Positions 32,372-40,961 of a stretch of DNA of 64,000 nucleotides are shown here, in pieces (the stretch's first letter is position 1; the number at the start of each line of letters is the position of its first letter). The translations under genes and the position numbers were made by a program. Source of the DNA: Microbacterium barkeri (GTDB taxonomy: Bacteria; Actinomycetota; Actinomycetes; Actinomycetales; Microbacteriaceae); the NCBI RefSeq assembly GCF_027921765.1, contig NZ_BSEJ01000006.1, positions 1 to 64,000 on the forward strand, in the 5' to 3' direction. The notes under the pieces are model-generated. The model was not told the DNA's origin and searched no databases. It was given only the letters and a program-made list of their open reading frames with translations.

Positions 32372-33849
32372 AGCAACTGCTGCCAGGCCTCATCGAACGG
32401 AGGCGCGTCCGGCAGCACATCGGGGATCGGCACGTCGACCTCGAGGTCAGCATCGATCTCGACCTCGTCCTCGACCTCGTCCGACGGCCACTCCCCCGGC
32501 GGCGCGGCGCCGGATCTCGCCCTCGGCTCCGGGAGGGACTCGAACCGTACCTGGGGTCTCGGGCGATCGACCGAGGTCCGCCCGATCGGGCTGACCCACT
32601 CGAGCACCCCGGGGCTGATCTGGCGGACGGTCCACGGTGAGTGGTGCTTGTCGAGATGACAGCCCTCGCACAGGCACTCCAGATTGCCCACGCACGTCTC
32701 CCCGCCGCGCAGATACGGGATCGTATGGTCGAGATCCGCCGTCGCGGCTCGGTTCTCGCACCCCGGGCCACGGCACGTTTCGTCCCGCGCGAGGAGGAAC
32801 CGGCGCTGCGCCGCGGTGGGGGCGTATCGGTCCACCGTGAGGAGGGCTCCGGTGTCAGGACGCAGGAACACCCGGTCCCACCCCGCCGCGTGTCCGGCCA
32901 GGCGCCGCGCCGTCTCGGGGTCGACCGGGCCGTGCCCGGCGACGAAGGCGGCCTCGTCGTCGAGCCCCACCAGCGTCTCGACGGGGATGACGATCTGCAC
33001 GTTCGCCTGGATCGCCTCGAGCGCGCCGCCCTCACGGAGCGCGTGCGCGGACGGCCGGCCCGTCAGCGCCAGGTCCATCCACAGGTCCGCCTCGATCTGC
33101 GACTGCGTGCGCGGGTCGACCTCCGCTGCCGCCTCCGGCCCGCCTTCCGCTTCCGCCGCCTTCCGCGCGCGGCGGTTCTCGGCGACGATCGCTCGGGCCA
33201 TGCTCCGGATGCGGTCCCGCGCCGCGTGGACCTCGGCTGTGGAGGTGATCAGCTCGAATCTGCTCACGCCGTCTTCGAGGTCATCCACGCGGACCCGTCG
33301 ACGCGCGCGTGCGGCGGCATGCCGGTCGGCGATCGGCGTCGGGCACAGCCGCTCGGCGAATTCGACCGCGAACGCCCACAGCTGGCCAGGCGAGGCGTTC
33401 TCGGCGAACCCGATCGCCGCCTCCTCGTACTCCCGGTCGAGCTCTGCGGGCAACCGCTCCCCCGCCCGCCGGATCACGTCGACGTGCCGCACGGTGATCC
33501 GGCCCTCAGCCAGCGCCTGAATAGTCGCGGGGTACCGCTCGACCAGCACCTCCGCGTCTGCGAGCTTCGACATCATCCGCGACTTCGACTCGTGCAGCAC
33601 GCCCGCGGTCTCGCTCGCCATCGAGCGGAACGGGAAGTCGTACGACGAGGGTCCGCCCGCGCGCTCCCGCTGCACCCGAGCGATCCGTGCGGCCTCGGCA
33701 AGTGCCTCGATCTCCATCGCATCGGCCTGGGCGCGCAGTCGCCGCGAGGTCTCCAGGCGCCCGCACAGCGCGCGGGTCGAAGCGATCTCGTCGTCCGCGA
33801 ACTCCCACGGAACGCTCGAGAACCCGCTCGGCGACGTCGTCTTCGACAT
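32272..33849 (-). CDS. DUF222 / HNH endonuclease (13E12 repeat type)
   Basis: 525 residues: a long helical DUF222 region (about 15-350) and an HNH domain with CRGPGC, ADLDHTIPY and NLECLCEGCHLDKHH, including zinc-binding cysteines. An acidic C-terminal tail follows. Such genes are multicopy in actinobacteria and may be mobile, though no inverted repeats or target duplication were seen here. The ATG at 33849 is chosen because the upstream extension has no family similarity. Confidence 0.88.
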   Translation of the reverse strand: MSKTTSPSGFSSVPWEFADDEIASTRALCGRLETSRRLRAQADAMEIEALAEAARIARVQRERAGGPSSYDFPFRSMASETAGVLHESKSRMMSKLADAEVLVERYPATIQALAEGRITVRHVDVIRRAGERLPAELDREYEEAAIGFAENASPGQLWAFAVEFAERLCPTPIADRHAAARARRRVRVDDLEDGVSRFELITSTAEVHAARDRIRSMARAIVAENRRARKAAEAEGGPEAAAEVDPRTQSQIEADLWMDLALTGRPSAHALREGGALEAIQANVQIVIPVETLVGLDDEAAFVAGHGPVDPETARRLAGHAAGWDRVFLRPDTGALLTVDRYAPTAAQRRFLLARDETCRGPGCENRAATADLDHTIPYLRGGETCVGNLECLCEGCHLDKHHSPWTVRQISPGVLEWVSPIGRTSVDRPRPQVRFESLPEPRARSGAAPPGEWPSDEVEDEVEIDADLEVDVPIPDVLPDAPPFDEAWQQLLYDEWVAEIEADEFDLLVSESSGAVGSAIHPSV

Positions 33850-33957
33850 GCCTCCAGAGTACCGACCGCCTCGGACATTCCGCCGAAGAATCTCGAGCTG
33901 TGGATAACTCACGTGCGGACATCCGTTCGCATCGGTTCGCGATTCCGAGGCGGCCCC

Positions 33958-33987
33958 TTGCGCGCCGACACGGCCCGCCGGTAGGGT
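33958..33987 (+). promoter_or_regulatory. Promoter of the candidate small RNA upstream of rtcB
   Basis: -35 TTGCGC (33958-33963), 18-base spacer and -10 TAGGGT (33982-33987). Transcription would start near 33994, directly before a dense set of hairpins. Confidence 0.5.
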
Positions 33988-33993
33988 CGCAAG

Positions 33994-34172
33994 GCTGTGC
34001 CGACCGGCACACGCAGCGAGTCGAGAGGTCGACGCGATGAGCCCGCAGCGGGAGCTTCGCCAGGCGGTCCTGGGCAGCAAGCCCCAGAACCGCTCTTCGT
34101 CGACCCCTCCGGCGCCGGCCGTGTAGCAGCACCCGCTCGCATCACGCCCCGCACCGCACAGGTCCGGGGCGT
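33994..34172 (+). ncRNA. Candidate structured small RNA or rtcB leader RNA
   Basis: The 385-base gap before rtcB has no convincing ORF but strong structure: hairpin TGTGCC-GACC-GGCACA; a closing stem GTCGACG/CGTCGAC enclosing CCCG-CAG-CGGG and a long stem around CTGGG/CCCAG (GCGGT with ACCGC outside); then a terminator-like stem at 34144-34172. A promoter-like element lies just upstream. I see no match to SRP RNA, tmRNA, RNase P or a tRNA. Boundaries are inferred from promoter and terminator positions. Confidence 0.4.
34144..34172 (+). terminator. Stem-loop before rtcB
   Basis: Perfect 8-bp stem ACGCCCCG/CGGGGCGT with a 13-base loop, followed by CTCCTTTCC. It would end the candidate small RNA, or act as an attenuator in the rtcB leader. 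Confidence 0.5.
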
Positions 34173-34234
34173 CTCCTTTCCGTCACGCGGAGGAGGTCCG
34201 CGGACCAGGACCCGCGGATCGAAGGAAAGGAATC

Positions 34235-35403
34235 ATGGAGAGGCTCTCGGAACGCCTGCTGTCGTGGGCGAGCCTGATCGACGAGCAGACGGTCGAGCAG
34301 GCGCGCACGTCCTCGCGCATGCCGTTCATCCACCCCCACGTGGCGCTCACGCCGGACGCGCATCTCGGGCTCGGCGCGACCGTCGGATCGGTCATCCCGA
34401 CACGCGGCGCGATCATGCCGGCCGCGGTCGGCGTCGACATCGGCTGCGGGATGATCGCAGTGCGCACGCCGTTCACGCGCGCGGATCTTGTCTCGCGCGA
34501 TCTGCGCGAGCTCCGCGAGCAGATCGAGCGCGCCATCCCGCTCTCGGCAGGGCACGACAACCGCAAGGTCGTCGCGACCGCCGAGCCGCGCGTGGCCGAG
34601 CTCGAGCAGCTCGCCGCCGAGGCGGGCTTCGATCCCGCGAAGCGGGCGAGGAGATGGCGGCTGCAGCTCGGATCGCTCGGCAGCGGCAACCACTTCATCG
34701 AGGTCTCGGTCGACGAGACGGATGCCGTGTGGATGTTCCTGCACTCCGGCTCACGCGGGGTCGGCAACCGGATCGCGCAGCATCACATCGCCGTCGCCAA
34801 GGGCCTGGCCCGGCGCGACGAGCTCGACCTGCCGCACATCGACCTGGCGTACCTCGTCGAGGGAACGGACGAGTTCGACCGCTATATCAGGGAGCTGCGG
34901 TGGGCGCAGCGGTTCGCGCTGCTCAACCGCGAGGAGATGATGGACCGCGTCGCGCACCAGCTCGGCCGCTTCCTCGACGCCGAGGTCGACGAGCTCGAGC
35001 GCATCAACTGCCACCACAACTTCACGGAGTCGGAGATGCACTTCGGCGAGCGCGTCTGGGGGTCCCGCAAGGGAGCGATCCTGGCGGACGCCGGTCGCCC
35101 CGGGCTCATCCCGGGATCCATGGGGACCGCGTCGTACGTCGTCGAAGGCAGGGGAACGCCCTCGCGCTGAACTCCTCGCCGCACGGCGCCGGCCGCGAGT
35201 ACTCGCGGTCGGCTGCGCGCCGCACGTTCACGCGCGAGCAGCTGCGCGAGGCGATGGCCGACATCGAGTACCGCGACACCGAGGCGTTCATCGACGAGAT
35301 CCCGCAGGCGTACAAGCCGATCGATCGGGTGATGGCCGACGCGGCCGATCTCGTCTCGGTGCGGCACACGCTGCGCCAGCTCGTGAACGTGAAGGGCGAC
35401 TGA
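34235..35403 (+). pseudogene. rtcB: RNA ligase RtcB with a one-base frameshift near 35153
   Basis: RtcB joins RNA 3'-phosphate or 2',3'-cyclic phosphate to 5'-OH ends using GTP and Mn. The first frame (to 35170, 311 aa) contains GVDIGCGM, GSGNHFIEV, HSGSRGVGN and SMGTASYVVEGRG. It then runs to a premature stop. The rest, NALALNSSPHGAGREYSR and about 55 more residues, is intact in the -1 frame up to 35403. The break is at AGGGGAAC (35150-35157): one missing base, or a -1 slip on the four Gs, would restore the conserved sequence. The second part holds HGAGR, the site of the guanylylated His, so the short product alone would be inactive. A GGAAAGGA site precedes the ATG. Confidence 0.85.
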
Positions 35404-35404
35404 G

Positions 35405-35434
35405 GCGAGGGCGGGGCCGCGGCCCCGCCCTCGC
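35405..35434. terminator. Bidirectional stem between rtcB and the LacI gene
   Basis: A 30-base perfect palindrome (14-bp arms around GC) directly between two convergent stop codons. Confidence 0.75.
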
Positions 35435-36471
35435 TACGCCGACTCGCGCAGGACGAGACGATGCGGGACGACGCGGAAGCGATCGACGTCGGCGTCGCCG
35501 TCGCGGAGTGCGACGGCGAGCTCGAGGGTGTGCCGCGCGACCTCGTCGAAGTCGACGGCCAGCGTCGTGAGGGTCGGCGCGACGAGGGTCCCGATCGTGA
35601 GACCGTCGACCCCCGCCACGCGGATGTCGCGCGGCACGTCGAGGCCCGCATGGCGGCAGGCCGACAGCGCGCCGAGCGCCATCAGGTCGTTGAACGCCAG
35701 AAGCGCGTCGGGAGGCGCTGCCCGCCGCACGACCTGGGCGGTGACGGCGGACGCGTGCTCGGCGCTCGACGACGCCGCGTGCACGACCTCGGCCTCCACG
35801 CCGTGCTCGCGGAATGCCGCCGCCATCGCCGCGCCGCGCGCGCTGGGCTCGCGCGGCGCCGAGGCATCGAGCACGACGGGGCACCGCACGCCCATCGCCA
35901 CGAGGTGCGCGACGAGATCGCCGATCGCGGCGACGGGGTCGAGCCGCACGCCCGCGTGCTCGGTGGTCTCGCCCGCATCCAGCTGGATGAGCGGCGTCGT
36001 CGCGAGGCCGCTCCCCCACCCGGCCGACCACTCCCCGAGATAGCCGACGACGACATCCGCCTGCTCGCGCAGCGACGCGAGGAGGCGATCCGCGTCGCTC
36101 GCGAGACCGATATCGACGAGCATGACGTTCCATCCCTCGTCCGCCGCGAGCCGCACGACGGCCGCCGCGAGCTCGGGAGAGTACGGGTTGCGCAGGTCGT
36201 TCACGACGAGACCCAGCTGCCGCGCGCCGCCTGTCACAAGGCCTCGGCCGAAGCGCGACGGCCGGTATGACAGCTCGCGCGCAGCCTCCATGACCCGCCG
36301 CTTGGTCTCGGCGCTGATGCCGCTCATGTCGTTCATGGCGCGCGTCACGGTCTGCCGCGAGACGCCGGCGGCAGCGGCCACGTCGAGGATCGTCGCGCGT
36401 CGGCGCCCGGCGGCGGACGACCCCGCGGGCGCGGGGTCGTCCGCTCCCGTCAGCTGCGAAGGTCCAGCCAT
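35434..36471 (-). CDS. LacI-family regulator of the oxidoreductase-fusion operon
   Basis: 345 residues. A 25-residue lead precedes the HTH ATILDVAAAAGVSRQTVTRA; the effector domain follows from about residue 85 (LGLVVNDLRNPYSPELA). It overlaps the upstream fusion gene by 22 bases and is co-transcribed. Two palindromes before that operon are its likely targets, so it would regulate itself. Confidence 0.9.
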   Translation of the reverse strand: MAGPSQLTGADDPAPAGSSAAGRRRATILDVAAAAGVSRQTVTRAMNDMSGISAETKRRVMEAARELSYRPSRFGRGLVTGGARQLGLVVNDLRNPYSPELAAAVVRLAADEGWNVMLVDIGLASDADRLLASLREQADVVVGYLGEWSAGWGSGLATTPLIQLDAGETTEHAGVRLDPVAAIGDLVAHLVAMGVRCPVVLDASAPREPSARGAAMAAAFREHGVEAEVVHAASSSAEHASAVTAQVVRRAAPPDALLAFNDLMALGALSACRHAGLDVPRDIRVAGVDGLTIGTLVAPTLTTLAVDFDEVARHTLELAVALRDGDADVDRFRVVPHRLVLRESA

Positions 36472-38474
36472 GCCACCTCTTCGGCCGTGAGCTCGATGGA
36501 CAGGCCCCGCATCGACGACCGGGCCTCCTCGATCGTACGCGGGCCGAAGAGGGGGAACGTCGGGAAGGGCTGCGCGAGCACGTACGCGAGCGCGATGGCG
36601 GTGGCGGGCACGCCCCGGTCGGCGCCCAGCTGCTCGGCGCGACGCAGCCGCTCGAAGTTCTCGTCGCTGTAGTAGCAGCGCACGAGCTCGGGGTCGCTGA
36701 GGTCGTCGGGCCGCGCGCGCCCCGTGAAGAACCCGCGGGCCTGCGACGACCACGGCAGCAGCGGGATGCCGCGCTCGGCGAGCCAGCGCTTGGATGCGGC
36801 GTCGGTCGCGTGCACGCAGCCCTCCCACGGGACGTCGAGCGCCTCGGCGAGCCCGAAGTGGTTGCTCACCACGGTGAAGCCCTGGCGCCCGTTCGCGCGC
36901 GCGTAGGCGTTCGCCTCGTCGATGCGCGCGGGGGTCCAGTTCGAGCCGCCGTACACGCGGATGCGCCCGGCGCGGAAGTGCTCGTCCAGCACGTCGACGA
37001 ACTCGCCCACCGGCACGTCGGGATTGTCGCGGTGCAGCATGTAGATGTCGGCGTAGTCCGTGCCCTGCCGCTCGAGGCTCTCGAGCAGCTGACGAGACAC
37101 CGACTCGGGGTCGCAGTGCGGCGTGTGGCCGCCCTTCGTGATGACGACGACGTCCTCGCGCACCCCGCGGTTCGCGATCCACCGGCCCAGACGCCCCTCC
37201 AGCGCGCCGTCGCCGTAGATGTACGCCGTGTCGAACGCGTTGCCTCCCTGCGCGAAGTAGTGGTCGAACATCGCCGACGCGTGGGCGAGGTCGGGCTGGT
37301 TGTCGACGCCCATGACGAGGCGCGAGACGCGCTTGCCGACGCCCGGGATCTCGCCGTACCGCATCGCCGCGTCCGAGACGACGAGCGGGCGCACGGGCGG
37401 GATGTCGGCGGTCTCCGCCTCGAAGGGGTAGCGCAGGCGGATGGCCGCACGCCAGCGGTCGAGGGTGCGCGCGGTCGCGAGGGTCTCGGCCGACGTCATC
37501 TCGGCCGCCTCGAGAGCGCCGTCGCGCAGGGCAGCGAGCGTCGCCTGCGCCTCGAGCGCGTAGGCCGGCGCCGCGTCGATCTCGATGACGCGCTCGCCCT
37601 CGTCGACGGTCGTGAGCTCGATCGTCGTCGCGCCCGTGGGCACCCAGGGCTCCGGGATGCGGATGCGCCCCTTCTCGCCGAGGATCGTGACGTCGTTCGG
37701 CGCGGTGGCCCGGACGCCGGCCGAGAGCGTCGCGGTGATGCCGCCGCGATAGGTCGCGCGCGCGACCGTCCACTCGTCGACCCCCGTGGGGCCGACGACG
37801 CCCGTCGCCGAGAGGTCGACCGGCTCCGACGCGTGCGCGCCCTCGGCCGCATCGACGATCGCGGAGACCATCGTCGCGGGGTAGCCGCCGACGTCGAGGA
37901 TGCCGCCGCCGGCCACCGCCGGATCGAAGAGACGGCCCCCGCGCTGCGGGACGCGGAACGCGAACGACGCGTCGACGTGCACGACCCGGCCGATCGCGCC
38001 CTCCCGGACGAGGTCGAGCACCGCGCGGGTCTGCGGGTGGAACCGGTACATGTACGCCTCGACGAGCGGCACGCCGGCCTCGCGGGCCGCGTCGACGAGG
38101 GCCATCGTCGTGCCGTGGTTCACCGAGAGCGGCTTCTCGCACAGCACGGCCTTCCCCGCGTCGATCGCGGCGACGACGAGCGCCGGGTGCGCGGTGTGCA
38201 CGGCGGAGACGTAGACCGCGGCGACGCGCGGGTCGGCGAGCGCCTCCTCGTACGTGCCCGCGGTCACATCCGTCGCCCCGCGCTCCTCCGCCTCGTCGGC
38301 GAACGCGCGGGCACGGCCGCTGTCGGAGCTGCCGACGGCGACGAGGCCGCCGCCGTTCTCGGAGAGCTCGCCGAGGAACCGTCGCGCGATCTGCCCGGGG
38401 CCGAGCACCGCCCATCCGCCCGTGGTCGGTCGCGTCGAGGGGTCTGCGGAAGCCAGCTGAGGAGAGGTCACCAT
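36450..38474 (-). CDS. Gfo/Idh/MocA oxidoreductase fused to aldo-keto reductase
   Basis: One 674-residue frame holds two enzymes. Residues about 15-345 are a Gfo/Idh/MocA NAD(P) dehydrogenase: AVLGPGQIARRF Rossmann start, AVLCEKPLSVNHG with the catalytic Lys. Residues about 360-670 are an aldo-keto reductase: DTAYIYGDG (Asp/Tyr), VVVITKGGH (Lys), MLHRDN (His). Such fusions are uncommon; the pair could oxidise and reduce a sugar in sequence, for example an epimerisation through a keto intermediate. Start at the ATG after AAAGGA. Two LacI operators precede it. Substrate unknown. Confidence 0.85.
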   Translation of the reverse strand: MVTSPQLASADPSTRPTTGGWAVLGPGQIARRFLGELSENGGGLVAVGSSDSGRARAFADEAEERGATDVTAGTYEEALADPRVAAVYVSAVHTAHPALVVAAIDAGKAVLCEKPLSVNHGTTMALVDAAREAGVPLVEAYMYRFHPQTRAVLDLVREGAIGRVVHVDASFAFRVPQRGGRLFDPAVAGGGILDVGGYPATMVSAIVDAAEGAHASEPVDLSATGVVGPTGVDEWTVARATYRGGITATLSAGVRATAPNDVTILGEKGRIRIPEPWVPTGATTIELTTVDEGERVIEIDAAPAYALEAQATLAALRDGALEAAEMTSAETLATARTLDRWRAAIRLRYPFEAETADIPPVRPLVVSDAAMRYGEIPGVGKRVSRLVMGVDNQPDLAHASAMFDHYFAQGGNAFDTAYIYGDGALEGRLGRWIANRGVREDVVVITKGGHTPHCDPESVSRQLLESLERQGTDYADIYMLHRDNPDVPVGEFVDVLDEHFRAGRIRVYGGSNWTPARIDEANAYARANGRQGFTVVSNHFGLAEALDVPWEGCVHATDAASKRWLAERGIPLLPWSSQARGFFTGRARPDDLSDPELVRCYYSDENFERLRRAEQLGADRGVPATAIALAYVLAQPFPTFPLFGPRTIEEARSSMRGLSIELTAEEVAWLDLRS

Positions 38475-38491
38475 CGTCCTTTCGATCGAAG

Positions 38492-38566
38492 GCCGTGAAC
38501 GTTCACGGCGTGCACCACGATAGGCGCACCGCGCGGTGAGGTCAAGAGTTCCGTGAACGCTCACGG
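38492..38566 (-). promoter_or_regulatory. Promoter with twin LacI operators
   Basis: The 18-base perfect palindrome GCCGTGAACGTTCACGGC (38492-38509) and a near copy CCGTGAACGCTCACGG (38551-38566) are 58 bp apart centre to centre. Between them, on the minus strand, lie -35 TTGACC (38545-38540), 17 bases, and -10 TATCGT (38522-38517). This spacing would allow DNA looping by a LacI tetramer or double occlusion. Confidence 0.8.
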
Positions 38567-38585
38567 CGTGTTCCACCGAATTCAG

Positions 38586-38622
38586 TATTCAGTGTTGCCA
38601 AGTACCGGTACTCAGTGTTACC
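38586..38622 (+). promoter_or_regulatory. Direct repeats before the PadR gene
   Basis: TATTCAGTGTTGCC (38586-38599) and TACTCAGTGTTACC (38609-38622) are direct repeats 23 bp apart, with a third partial copy GTAGTCAGCAACAC near 38631. They overlap a possible TTGCCA...TACCGT promoter and are probably PadR binding sites. Confidence 0.55.
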
Positions 38623-38663
38623 GTCTAGTGGTAGTCAGCAACACAGAGTAGAGGAGGTGAGCG

Positions 38664-38996
38664 ATGGGCAATCAGATGACCGAGATGCTCAAGGGCACGC
38701 TCGAGGGCATCGTGCTCGCGCTCCTGGCCGGGCAGCCCGCGTACGGGTACGAGATCACGGCGCGGCTGCGCGAGCAGGGGTTCACGGACCTCGTCGAGGG
38801 CACCGTCTACGCCCTGCTCGTCCGGATCGAGCAGAAGGGGTTCGTCGACGTCGAGAAGGTCCCGTCGGAGAAGGGCCCGCCGCGCAAGGTGTACTCGCTC
38901 AACCCGCAGGGGCGCGAGCAGCTTGCCGAGTTCTGGAGGACGTGGAGCTTCCTCGCAGAGCGCATCGAACAGCTCCACGACGACAAGGAGAGGTGA
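38664..38996 (+). CDS. PadR-family regulator
   Basis: 110 residues: winged helix with the PadR signatures LLAGQPAYGYEI and EGTVYALLVRIEQKGFV, ending in a short dimerisation helix. GAGGAGGTGAG precedes the ATG. It heads the operon PadR-DUF1048-ATPase-permease and presumably represses it until a ligand, likely a drug or envelope stress compound, binds. Confidence 0.92.
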   Translation: MGNQMTEMLKGTLEGIVLALLAGQPAYGYEITARLREQGFTDLVEGTVYALLVRIEQKGFVDVEKVPSEKGPPRKVYSLNPQGREQLAEFWRTWSFLAERIEQLHDDKER

Positions 38997-38998
38997 CC

Positions 38999-39364
38999 AT
39001 GGCAGCGAAGTGGATCGAAGCCCTCACGGGCTCGCTCGAGCAGAAGAAGCAGTACCGGCAGTACAAGGCGCGGATCGAGGAGCTCCCCGAGCCGCACCGC
39101 ACGGTCGCGCAGGCGGTCGACCGCTACCTCATGTACCAGGGCGGCGTCACCGACGGCGACACGATGATCACGATGCTCGGCGACCTCGCCGACCTGTTCG
39201 AGCGCGCGGCGGTCGACGGGATGGCCGTGCGCGAGATCGTGGGCGACGACCCGGTCGAGTTCGCGGACGAGTTCGTGCGCTCGTATCGGAGCCGTCAGTG
39301 GATCGACCGGGAGCGCGCGCGGCTCCGCAAGGCCGTCGACGACGCGACGGGAGGGCGATCATGA
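38999..39364 (+). CDS. DUF1048 family protein
   Basis: 121 residues, all helical in appearance, typical of the DUF1048 proteins that sit between PadR regulators and ABC exporters. GDDPVEFADEF is a recognisable segment. No membrane helix. The ATG follows the PadR stop by two bases and its own stop overlaps the ATPase start (ATGA). Role unknown; a regulatory partner of PadR or the exporter is likely. Confidence 0.8.
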   Translation: MAAKWIEALTGSLEQKKQYRQYKARIEELPEPHRTVAQAVDRYLMYQGGVTDGDTMITMLGDLADLFERAAVDGMAVREIVGDDPVEFADEFVRSYRSRQWIDRERARLRKAVDDATGGRS

Positions 39365-40128
39365 CCGCGCCGGCCATCCGCGTGCAGGGGATCGAGAAGT
39401 CCTACAAGGACCTCGCCGTCCTGCGCGGCGTCGACTTCGAGGTGGCGCCCGGCAGCATCTTCGCGCTGCTCGGGTCGAACGGCGCCGGCAAGACGACGCT
39501 CGTGAGGATCCTCTCGACCCTGCTCGCGGCCGACGCCGGCCGTGCGCAGGTCGCGGGGCTCGACGTCGCGACGCAGGCCGGGCAGGTTCGCGAGGCGATC
39601 AGTCTCACGGGCCAGTTCGCGGCGGTCGACGAGGTGCTGACGGGCCGCGAGAACCTCGTCCTCGTGGCGCGGCTGCGTCACCTGCCGAACCCGCGCGCCG
39701 TCGCGGACGAGCTGCTCGAGCGCTTCTCGCTCACGGCCGCGGGCGACCGCAAGGCGGGCGAGTACTCGGGCGGCATGCGCCGCCGCCTCGACATCGCGAT
39801 GAGCCTGATCGGCGATCCGTCGATCATCTTCCTCGACGAGCCGACCACCGGTCTCGACCCCGAGGCGCGCATCGAGGTGTGGGAGACGGTCAGGGAGCTC
39901 GCGGCCGGCGGCACGACCGTCCTGCTCACGACGCAGTACCTCGACGAGGCCGAGCAACTCGCCGACCGCATCGCCATCCTGCACCGCGGCCGGATCATCG
40001 TGAACGGCACGCTCGCCGAGCTCAAGCGGCTGCTGCCGCCGGCCGAGGTGGAGTACATCGAGAAGCAGCCCAGCCTCGAGGACGTGTTCCTCGCGCTCGT
40101 GGGCGACACGGAAGGAGAAGCGGCATGA
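39361..40128 (+). CDS. ABC exporter ATP-binding protein (DrrA type)
   Basis: 255 residues. Walker A GSNGAGKTT at about 39-47, signature YSGGMRRR, Walker B IIFLDEPT, and the DrrA-like DPEARIEVWETVRELAAGGTTVLLTTQYLDEAEQLAD region. It powers the permease encoded directly after it (ATGA overlap). Family members export drugs or lipids. Confidence 0.93.
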   Translation: MTAPAIRVQGIEKSYKDLAVLRGVDFEVAPGSIFALLGSNGAGKTTLVRILSTLLAADAGRAQVAGLDVATQAGQVREAISLTGQFAAVDEVLTGRENLVLVARLRHLPNPRAVADELLERFSLTAAGDRKAGEYSGGMRRRLDIAMSLIGDPSIIFLDEPTTGLDPEARIEVWETVRELAAGGTTVLLTTQYLDEAEQLADRIAILHRGRIIVNGTLAELKRLLPPAEVEYIEKQPSLEDVFLALVGDTEGEAA

Positions 40129-40886
40129 CCGCGCATGTCCTCGCCGACACGGCCGTCCTGACCGGGCGCTCGCTGCGGCACATCGGGCGCAGCCCCGACA
40201 CCATCATCACGACGGTGGTCACGCCGATCGCGCTCATGCTGCTGTTCGTCTTCGTGCTCGGCGGCGCGATCGAGACGGGAGCGGGATCGTACGTCGACTA
40301 CCTGCTGCCGGGCATCCTGCTCATCACCGTGGCGTCGGGCATCGCCTACACGGCGTACCGGCTCTTCATGGATCTGCAGGGCGGCATCCTCGAGCGGTTC
40401 CAGTCGATGCCGATCGCGCGCTCGGCCGTCCTGTGGGCCCACGTGGCGACCTCGGTCGTCGCGAACCTCGTGTCGGTGCTCGTGGTCGTGCTCGTGGCCC
40501 TGCTGATGGGCTTCCGCTCGCCCGCGGGATTCGGCGCCTGGCTCGGGGTCGCCGGGATCGTCACGGTCTTCACCCTCGCGCTCACGTGGGTCGCCGTGAT
40601 CGCGGGCCTCTCGGCCAAGACGGTGGATGGCGCGAGTGCGTTCTCGTACCCGCTCATCTTCCTGCCGTTCATCAGCTCGGCGTTCGTCCCCACGGAGTCG
40701 ATGCCGGGGCCCGTGCGCTGGTTCGCCGAGAACCAGCCCGTGACGTCGATCGTGAACAGCATCCGGAGCCTGCTCGCGGAGCAGCCCGTGGGCGCCGACC
40801 TGTGGGTCGCGCTCGCGTGGTGCATCGGGATCCTCGTCGTCGCGTATCTCGCGTCCCTGGCCGTGTACCGTCGCCGCTTCACGTGA
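40125..40886 (+). CDS. ABC-2 type exporter permease (DrrB type)
   Basis: 253 residues with six predicted helices and the ABC-2 motif region FISSAFVPTESMPGPVRWFAENQPVT. It overlaps the ATPase gene and ends the PadR operon. A terminator follows 29 bases downstream. Confidence 0.92.
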   Translation: MTAHVLADTAVLTGRSLRHIGRSPDTIITTVVTPIALMLLFVFVLGGAIETGAGSYVDYLLPGILLITVASGIAYTAYRLFMDLQGGILERFQSMPIARSAVLWAHVATSVVANLVSVLVVVLVALLMGFRSPAGFGAWLGVAGIVTVFTLALTWVAVIAGLSAKTVDGASAFSYPLIFLPFISSAFVPTESMPGPVRWFAENQPVTSIVNSIRSLLAEQPVGADLWVALAWCIGILVVAYLASLAVYRRRFT

Positions 40887-40914
40887 GGCGCGGACGCCGC
40901 CCCGACCGCACCCG

Positions 40915-40954
40915 AGCCCCGTCTCGTCCGACCGCATTCGGACGGGACGGGGCT
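40915..40954. terminator. Terminator between the exporter and yaeQ
   Basis: 17-bp stem (40915-40931 with 40938-40954, one T-G wobble), 6-base loop, followed by CTTC. It lies between convergent genes. Confidence 0.8.
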
Positions 40955-40961
40955 CTTCGCG

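Noticed and set aside
32272..33849. DUF222-HNH gene as an insertion sequence or homing element
   Set aside because: No terminal repeats, no second copy and no interrupted gene seen; only the overlap with DUF429 hints at arrival.
33994..34172. tRNA, tmRNA, SRP or Y RNA identity for the rtcB-leader RNA
   Set aside because: No T-loop GGTTCGAA-like motif, no SRP tetraloop core, no Ro60 gene nearby; kept only as an unassigned candidate.
35434..38415. Single 993-residue minus-strand protein ending in a LacI domain
   Set aside because: The first 650 residues are an arginine-rich alternative frame of the oxidoreductase fusion; LacI starts at 36471.
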